NCBI GenBank assembly: GCA_023145485.1
Contig: JAGLDT010000117.1
Span: 1-12,299 of the forward strand
Length of the DNA: 12,299 bases
Direction of reading: 5' to 3'
DNA from: Cocleimonas sp.
GTDB taxonomy: Bacteria; Pseudomonadota; Gammaproteobacteria; Thiotrichales; Thiotrichaceae
Both the position numbers and the translations under genes were made by a program. The notes beneath the pieces were generated by a model that saw only the letters and a program-made list of their open reading frames with translations, had not been told where the DNA came from and did no database searches. Position 1 is the first letter of the stretch, and each line of letters starts with the position of its first letter. Shown here one piece after another: positions 8,070 through 12,299 of the stretch.

Positions 8070-9410
8070 TTATTTGAGTTGAGAGGTTTTCACATAGGAC
8101 GGTTGATCATTAAACTGGATTCTACTCCAACTTTTACCTTCTTCTGTTATCACAATACTGGTTACCTCAACACGGACACCTTGTCTTAATCGTCCTATTC
8201 TTTTTGTATGCGACTGATCGTAGATAAGGAGATAAGGAGAAACACGAACCGTCTTATAAACTGGCTCACTTTTCTTATGACTCTCCATCGGTTGAGTTTC
8301 AGCTATTGATTTACTTTCAGGCTCAACATGAACTTGATGCTTCTCATTGACATTATCAGAAGAAGAATTAATCACTGTTTCTGCCGACATTATTTGCTTG
8401 GGCATATCCTTAGGGACAGAAACAATCGCTAAGGATTCTGCTGGCACTAATTCAGGAGCAAGCAACACCTTGCTAACCTCTTTTTTCTCTTTTTCCATTA
8501 TTTCTTTTGCCCCCTCTCTATTTAGAGAAAAAGCAATAAAAGCGGAAACAATTAACAGCGATGAGGTAGATAAACGTATCAAGAATATACGTTTATCTCG
8601 TTTTTCTTTCACCCTTACCTCATACCTTATTTTTGCGGTTACAACCGCCTCTACAAAGGCATGCAGATCTGGATAACGCTGAGCTGTCGTTTTAGCCAGC
8701 GCTTTGTTTAAAACAGCTTGTAAAAAGGAAAATTTTTCAGGTAACGTTGGAGGTGGGGCAACCGCATGTTCACGAATAATAGAAGAGCGAGTATTCGACT
8801 GAATGGCTTTTTCACCACTAAGCATTTCATAAAAAACCAGCGCTAACGAATACAAATCGGAACGTTGATCTAATTTTTCACCGCCTGTTTGCTCAGGACT
8901 CATATAACGCGCAGTCCCTACCACACCGTATCCCATTTTGGTTAAATCACTATCGGTATCCTCTAATTTGCTAATACCAAAGTCAGTCAAAACCGCATCA
9001 CCTTGGCCATTAAATAAAATATTGGCAGGTTTTATGTCCCGATGTATTATTTTTTGTTGATGGGCATAATACAAGGCACTACCAATCTGTTTTAAAACCT
9101 TTAAAGCTGTCTCTAATGGTAACGGTAATTGATCTTCCAGAGAACCGCCCTGCAAATACTCCATAGCCATAAAATAGATGCCATCATGCTCACTAATATC
9201 ATAAATAGTAACAATATTAGGATGCTTCAGCGCTGCAATAAACTGTCCTTCACGGATAAAGCTCTCTTTGAAACCTGGTTGGTTCGTTAATTCAGGGGAC
9301 ATCACTTTAAGTGCACGCTTCTGTTTTAACAGAATATGCTCGGTACGGTAAACAGTTGCCATCCCCCCTTGACCAATAATATCACCTACTTGATAACCTA
9401 ATAATTGCAT
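8070..9410 (-). CDS. Transmembrane Hanks-type Ser/Thr protein kinase with C-terminal SH3-like domain
   Basis: A 446-residue kinase with all catalytic elements: Gly-rich loop GQGGMA (13-18), ATP-binding Lys35 (ALKVM), helix-C Glu54, HRDIKPAN (123-130; catalytic Asp125), metal-binding DFG (143-145), and SPEQ (171-174) in place of APE, common in bacterial kinases. The catalytic domain ends near residue 265. A basic segment and one membrane helix (about 274-295) follow, so the kinase is cytoplasmic. The rest should be periplasmic: a variable Glu/Ser/Lys-rich linker (about 300-385) and a small beta domain (about 386-446) resembling a bacterial SH3 domain, with the GRLRQGVRVEV turn, a W-SRI strand and a final YVKTSQL. 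Such domains often bind peptidoglycan or peptides, so an envelope-sensing kinase is a reasonable inference. No phosphatase gene is visible nearby. The ATG at 9410 has a weak GAGA site. It is divergent from selO. Confidence 0.93.
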   Translation of the reverse strand: MQLLGYQVGDIIGQGGMATVYRTEHILLKQKRALKVMSPELTNQPGFKESFIREGQFIAALKHPNIVTIYDISEHDGIYFMAMEYLQGGSLEDQLPLPLETALKVLKQIGSALYYAHQQKIIHRDIKPANILFNGQGDAVLTDFGISKLEDTDSDLTKMGYGVVGTARYMSPEQTGGEKLDQRSDLYSLALVFYEMLSGEKAIQSNTRSSIIREHAVAPPPTLPEKFSFLQAVLNKALAKTTAQRYPDLHAFVEAVVTAKIRYEVRVKEKRDKRIFLIRLSTSSLLIVSAFIAFSLNREGAKEIMEKEKKEVSKVLLAPELVPAESLAIVSVPKDMPKQIMSAETVINSSSDNVNEKHQVHVEPESKSIAETQPMESHKKSEPVYKTVRVSPYLLIYDQSHTKRIGRLRQGVRVEVTSIVITEEGKSWSRIQFNDQPSYVKTSQLK

Positions 9411-9438
9411 TAAAATTTCTCATCTTATTTTTAATACA

Positions 9439-9444
9439 ATTATA
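9439..9444 (-). promoter_or_regulatory. Probable -10 box of the kinase promoter
   Basis: On the minus strand this reads TATAAT, a perfect -10 hexamer, 28 bases upstream of the kinase ATG; transcription would start near 9432 with a leader of about 21 bases. No good -35 box stands at the usual spacing. Instead the region is occupied by an inverted repeat (9448-9475), suggesting activator-dependent or otherwise regulated transcription. Confidence 0.5.
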
Positions 9445-9447
9445 TCC

Positions 9448-9475
9448 TTAATTGAGCCAAGTTCGGCTTAATTAA
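9448..9475. promoter_or_regulatory. 11-bp dyad over the -35 region of the kinase promoter
   Basis: TTAATTGAGCC (9448-9458) and GGCTTAATTAA (9465-9475) are inverted around the 6-base centre AAGTTC, with a single imperfect pair (G-T on the plus strand). The dyad lies immediately upstream of the kinase TATAAT, where a regulator would bind. It has no following T-run, so it is not a simple terminator. The operator role is inferred. Confidence 0.45.
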
Positions 9476-9506
9476 CCAAAGCTTTCAAGGTAGTCTAATA
9501 ATGCTA

Positions 9507-9518
9507 CTGAAATTTCAG
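9507..9518. repeat. 12-bp perfect palindrome upstream of selO
   Basis: CTGAAATTTCAG is its own reverse complement and lies about 90 bases before the selO start in the divergent kinase-selO region. It has the size of a half-turn-symmetric repressor site. I do not recognise a known regulator's consensus in it. Confidence 0.4.
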
Positions 9519-9609
9519 GTGTATTTGTAGCAAATATTAAGGACATGTTACTTTATGACGGTTCAAGTAATAAAGAAGCCTGCTGTTCACCTAACCTCCA
9601 GAGAAAATT

Positions 9610-11091
9610 TTGCAACCCATTCCCTTTAAGAATAGTTATATCAAATTAGGTGGTGACTTCTACGTCCGCACTGAACCCACGCCTGTCCATAATCCTGAAT
9701 TAATTAAATTCAATCAAGACCTAGCCCAGCAGTTAGGACTTATTGAAACGGTTATAAGCTCACCTAAATCGACAGAAATATTTGCAGGCAATCAAATCCC
9801 TGAAGGTGCAGAGCCTTTAGCAATGGCCTATGCAGGTCATCAATTTGGCGGTTTTAGTCCACAATTAGGGGATGGTCGGGCTATTTTATTAGGTGAGATC
9901 ATTAGCCCTGATGGCATACGTTATGATTTACAATTAAAAGGTTCAGGACGAACGTTCTATTCCCGTGGGGGCGATGGACGCGCTGCTTTAGGGCCTATTT
10001 TACGTGAGTACTTAGTCAGTGAAGCGATGACAAAACTAGGTGTACCCACTACGCGCGCCTTAGCCGCGGTTACCACAGGTGAAGATGTCGCACGGATGCA
10101 ATTAGTACCAGGTGCAATTCTTACTCGTATTGCTAGCAGTTTTATTCGTGTTGGAACCTTTCAATATTTTTCAGCCAAAGGTGATTTAGCCTCCATTAAA
10201 ATACTTGCGGACAGCGTAATTACGCGTAATTACCCACAGCTTATCAATACTGATCATCCCTATACTCAGTTGCTCCAAGCAGTGGTTAAGCGACAAGCTT
10301 CATTGATTGCACAGTGGATGCAGTTGGGTTTTATTCATGGCGTAATGAATACTGATAATATGTCCATTGCAGGAGAAACCATTGACTATGGCCCCTGCGC
10401 CTTTATGGATGCCTATAACCATGATCAAGTCTTTAGCTCCATCGATTATCAAAAACGCTATGCCTATAGCAATCAAGCCTCTATTGGTTTATGGAATCTT
10501 ACCCGTTTAGCAGAATGCTTAGTCCCCCTGTTTAATGAAAATGATATGGATAAGGGGGTGGAAGTAGCTGAGAGTATTCTACACACGTATATTACGGATT
10601 ATGAAAAGAATTGGTTAAGCGGAATGCAAGCCAAAATAGGTCTAATAGAATCACATCAAGGTGATAAGGAACTCATTGACGATTTACTGGATGTGATGGC
10701 AATCAATAAGGCCGATTTCACCCTTACCTTTCATTATCTATCTCAATTAAAGCACAAAGATACAACCCAAGATGAGAAAATACGCGCACTGTTTTCAGAC
10801 CCGAACCTATTTGATCACTGGGCGATAAAATGGCGCAAGCGTTTAAGCACTGAAACAGTTAGTGAGCAAACGCGGCAGAGCAAAATGCAAGCTATTAATC
10901 CTGTTTACATTCCTCGCAATCATCAAATAGAAAAAGCGATTAGAGCAGCGGAAGATCATGATGATTTCTCACTATTTCATCAACTTCATCAGGTATTGCA
11001 AAACCCTTATCAAATACAGCAAGGAAAAGAAGCCTACACGTTACCCCCTGAATCGAATGAAATCGTCAGACAAACCTTTTGTGGAACTTAG
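9610..11091 (+). CDS. selO: Protein adenylyltransferase SelO (YdiU family, Cys form)
   Basis: A 493-residue member of the SelO pseudokinase family, which transfers AMP from ATP to Ser, Thr or Tyr of proteins involved in redox balance. The N-terminal FYVRTEPTP (17-25), YAGHQFGGFSPQLGDGRA (74-91) and GRTFYSRGGDGRAALGP (113-129) blocks are characteristic. Candidate catalytic residues by family alignment are Lys110 (QLKGSG), Asp249 in MNTDNM (the altered HRD position) and Asp259 in IDYGPCAF (the DFG position). The C-terminus is FCGT: a cysteine third from the end, where animal SelO has selenocysteine, so this is the Cys form. The start is TTG at 9610, the first likely initiator after an in-frame stop at 9592-9594, with a weak GAGA site; the protein then begins QPIPFKNSY like its relatives. 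The use of TTG with a weak site suggests low translation. It ends 8 bases from the convergent DsrC-like gene. Confidence 0.95.
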   Translation: MQPIPFKNSYIKLGGDFYVRTEPTPVHNPELIKFNQDLAQQLGLIETVISSPKSTEIFAGNQIPEGAEPLAMAYAGHQFGGFSPQLGDGRAILLGEIISPDGIRYDLQLKGSGRTFYSRGGDGRAALGPILREYLVSEAMTKLGVPTTRALAAVTTGEDVARMQLVPGAILTRIASSFIRVGTFQYFSAKGDLASIKILADSVITRNYPQLINTDHPYTQLLQAVVKRQASLIAQWMQLGFIHGVMNTDNMSIAGETIDYGPCAFMDAYNHDQVFSSIDYQKRYAYSNQASIGLWNLTRLAECLVPLFNENDMDKGVEVAESILHTYITDYEKNWLSGMQAKIGLIESHQGDKELIDDLLDVMAINKADFTLTFHYLSQLKHKDTTQDEKIRALFSDPNLFDHWAIKWRKRLSTETVSEQTRQSKMQAINPVYIPRNHQIEKAIRAAEDHDDFSLFHQLHQVLQNPYQIQQGKEAYTLPPESNEIVRQTFCGT

Positions 11092-11099
11092 AGTACTCC

Positions 11100-11417
11100 T
11101 TAAACCACGCTACCAAAGGAAAGATCCACATTCCCTGCTGGGTTATTAATGCCCGCTAGCGCACAGCCCTGTGAAATAGGACCTTGAGGAAGTAATTTAT
11201 ACAAATATTTCATTCCACCTCGATTATGAAATTTTTCCTCCAGTGCATCGGTTAACTCACGGCGATTTACCTCTGTCTTATCATGTGTTTTAAAATACCC
11301 CTGCAACGCATTAACAATATCCCAATGGTCGGCTTGAAGTGCTAACTGCTGAGATTCAGCCATTTTCTCAGTATCAGAGGGTGTCCATCCCTGTGGAGCA
11401 TTTGGAAAGTGATTCAT
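11100..11417 (-). CDS. DsrC/TusE-family protein lacking the near-C-terminal catalytic cysteine
   Basis: A 105-residue protein of the DsrC/TusE/RspA superfamily, small proteins that carry sulfur or regulate sulfur-related processes. Matching segments: GWTPSDTEKMAESQQLALQ (10-28), HWDIVNALQGYF (31-42), and MKYLYKLLPQGPISQGCALAGINNPAG (69-95), corresponding to KYLYSLFPYGPAKQACRFAG and the tail of DsrC. Canonical DsrC has two C-terminal cysteines: CysB here is Cys85, but the CysA position, 11 residues later, is Asn96. Instead of ending there the protein continues with VDLSFGSVV. The N-terminal strand region of DsrC (about 20 residues) is also missing. It cannot form the usual CysA persulfide or trisulfide, so a non-carrier, regulatory role is likelier. 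An excellent ribosome site (AAGGAG, 8 bases before the ATG) and a good promoter support real expression. It is convergent with selO. Confidence 0.85.
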   Translation of the reverse strand: MNHFPNAPQGWTPSDTEKMAESQQLALQADHWDIVNALQGYFKTHDKTEVNRRELTDALEEKFHNRGGMKYLYKLLPQGPISQGCALAGINNPAGNVDLSFGSVV

Positions 11418-11425
11418 TAAATTAT

Positions 11426-11431
11426 CTCCTT
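11426..11431 (-). promoter_or_regulatory. Strong ribosome binding site of the DsrC-like gene
   Basis: On the minus strand this reads AAGGAG, 8 bases before the ATG. It is the best Shine-Dalgarno sequence in the window and fixes the start at 11417, confirming that the short N-terminus is not an annotation artefact. Confidence 0.75.
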
Positions 11432-11477
11432 TGGTTTATAAATTTTACTAATAAGTATATTTTATACCTATATAATC

Positions 11478-11506
11478 TTTATATATTAATAATTTAACCC
11501 TGTCAT
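11478..11506 (-). promoter_or_regulatory. Sigma70-type promoter of the DsrC-like gene
   Basis: On the minus strand ATGACA (11506-11501, five of six matches) is separated by exactly 17 bases from TATAAA (11483-11478, five of six). Transcription would start near 11471, leaving a leader of about 54 bases. This is the most consensus-like promoter I see in the window. Confidence 0.6.
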
Positions 11507-11589
11507 ATAAGCTTATAAACCATAGGTATTTAGTCAGGTATTTAAACGCCCCTTTTTCTAGCGTCATTACCCACTTTCTATTTATTTGC

Positions 11590-11618
11590 TTGGCGTAGCC
11601 TTAAATAATCTTTGCAAT
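11590..11618 (+). promoter_or_regulatory. Weak candidate promoter for truB
   Basis: TTGGCG (11590-11595) and TGCAAT (11613-11618) are 17 bases apart, each with four of six consensus matches. It would give a leader of about 60 bases. It is listed because truB appears to begin a transcript here and no better pair was found. Confidence 0.25.
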
Positions 11619-11686
11619 ATCACATTCAATAATGTCAATATCCACCTCCTTTTTATTCTCTGTGGTGAAATACGCCTTAATCCTCT

Positions 11687-12299
11687 ATGACAAAAAAACA
11701 TAACGTCTTATTTCGTGATATCAGTGGTATTTTGCTTTTAAACAAACCGCTTGGATTAAGCTCTAACGCAGCGCTACAACGCGCTCGTTTTCTTTTCAGA
11801 GCAAAAAAAGGGGGGCACACAGGTAGTCTAGACCCTAAAGCAACAGGAGTTTTGCCACTTTGCTTTGGTGAGGCAACCAAGGTTTCAGGCTATCTTCTAA
11901 ATTCAGATAAACGCTATATCACCACTGTTCAACTCGGACAAACCAGTACCACAGGGGATACTGAAGGAGAAATCCTAAACACGGTTCCTGTGACTGCGTT
12001 TAGTGATGAAACATTGCAAACCGTTTTAGATCAATTTACAGGTGCTATCACGCAGATTCCCCCTATGTATTCTGCGCTTAAACATAACGGTACCCCGTTG
12101 TATAAGCTAGCTCGTAAAGGCATTGAAATTAAGCGAAAAGAGCGAGAAATAACCATCTACGAATTAACCTTGCTAAAACGCACCCATGACACCTTAAAAC
12201 TAGATATTCGTTGCAGTAAAGGCACTTACATTCGCACGCTGGCACAAGACATAGGTGATGCTCTCGGTTTTGGAGCCTATATAACCAGCCTTGAACGCA
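11687..12299 (+). CDS. truB: tRNA pseudouridine-55 synthase TruB (3' end outside window)
   Basis: The first 204 codons of TruB, which converts uridine 55 of tRNA to pseudouridine in the T-arm. Seen: GILLLNKPLGLSSN (14-27), the catalytic block GGHTGSLDPKATG (42-54) with nucleophile Asp49, DKRYITT with Tyr77, QIPPMYSALK (123-132), and SKGTYIRTLAQDIG (177-190) with Tyr181 and Arg183; these match E. coli Asp48, Tyr76, Tyr179 and Arg181. E. coli TruB has 314 residues, so about two thirds is present and the C-terminal part lies beyond the edge. An in-frame stop at 11678-11680 leaves the ATG at 11687 as the start, although no Shine-Dalgarno site precedes it. In most gammaproteobacteria truB follows rbfA in the nusA-infB-rbfA operon; here rbfA is absent and the upstream gene is divergent. 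Confidence 0.96.
   Translation, partial: MTKKHNVLFRDISGILLLNKPLGLSSNAALQRARFLFRAKKGGHTGSLDPKATGVLPLCFGEATKVSGYLLNSDKRYITTVQLGQTSTTGDTEGEILNTVPVTAFSDETLQTVLDQFTGAITQIPPMYSALKHNGTPLYKLARKGIEIKRKEREITIYELTLLKRTHDTLKLDIRCSKGTYIRTLAQDIGDALGFGAYITSLER

Noticed and set aside
9545..9630. Short plus-strand frames from ATGs at 9545 (34 codons) and 9555 (24 codons), overlapping the selO start, as leader peptides
   Set aside because: The first has its only ribosome-like bases 1-2 nucleotides from the ATG, the second has none, and neither peptide shows a run of regulatory codons or a recognisable motif.
11092..11099. A terminator between the convergent selO and DsrC-like genes
   Set aside because: Only 8 bases separate the stop codons; GAGTACTC at 11091-11098 is a short palindrome without the stem and T-run of a terminator, so transcripts probably overlap here.
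11677..11880. A 67-codon minus-strand frame at the start of truB
   Set aside because: It is antisense to the conserved TruB catalytic block and has no independent support.

Overview
The window reads as chromosomal DNA of a low-GC gammaproteobacterium. The proteins that fix this are a full-length HrpA helicase of the enterobacterial type (1300 residues), a TruB pseudouridine synthase, a SelO/YdiU adenylyltransferase and a DsrC/TusE-family sulfur protein. The DsrC-like gene suggests, but does not prove, a sulfur-oxidising lineage. Every gene looks intact except truB, which runs off the right edge. No transposase, integrase, phage gene, CRISPR array, tRNA or rRNA was seen.

Layout from left to right. 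(1) 26-1720, minus strand: exported DUF4140/DUF4139 protein of the MuiA-like family. (2) 1721-2040: AT-rich divergent spacer. (3) 2041-3270, plus strand: membrane-bound diguanylate cyclase with intact GGEEF and I-site. It overlaps by 44 bases the start of (4) hrpA, 3227-7129. (5) 7130-7356: convergent spacer carrying a 7-bp hairpin, an 11-bp imperfect hairpin and a perfect 19-bp inverted repeat. (6) 7357-7941, minus strand: secreted DUF4360 protein, downstream of (7) 8070-9410, a transmembrane Hanks-type Ser/Thr kinase on the same strand. (8) 9411-9609: divergent control region with a perfect TATAAT box for the kinase, an 11-bp dyad upstream of it and a 12-bp perfect palindrome. (9) 9610-11091, plus strand: selO from a TTG start. 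(10) 11100-11417, minus strand: a small DsrC-like protein ending only 8 bases from selO. (11) 11418-11686: AT-rich spacer with a strong sigma70-type promoter for the DsrC-like gene. (12) 11687 to the edge, plus strand: truB.

Functionally, the DGC and hrpA are probably co-transcribed and translationally coupled, putting c-di-GMP synthesis beside an RNA helicase that acts on stalled ribosomes. The kinase and SelO are divergent neighbours that both modify proteins (phosphorylation and AMPylation). The kinase and the DUF4360 protein may form a small surface-signalling unit, but that is inference.

The observation most worth following is the DsrC-like protein. It keeps the upstream cysteine (CysB) of DsrC, but has Asn exactly where the catalytic near-C-terminal cysteine (CysA) should be, plus an 8-residue C-terminal extension after the usual end of the family. 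The second is the 19-bp palindrome after hrpA, which looks more like a mobile-element remnant or protein-binding site than an ordinary terminator. I did not find convincing evidence of a wholly new multi-gene system.
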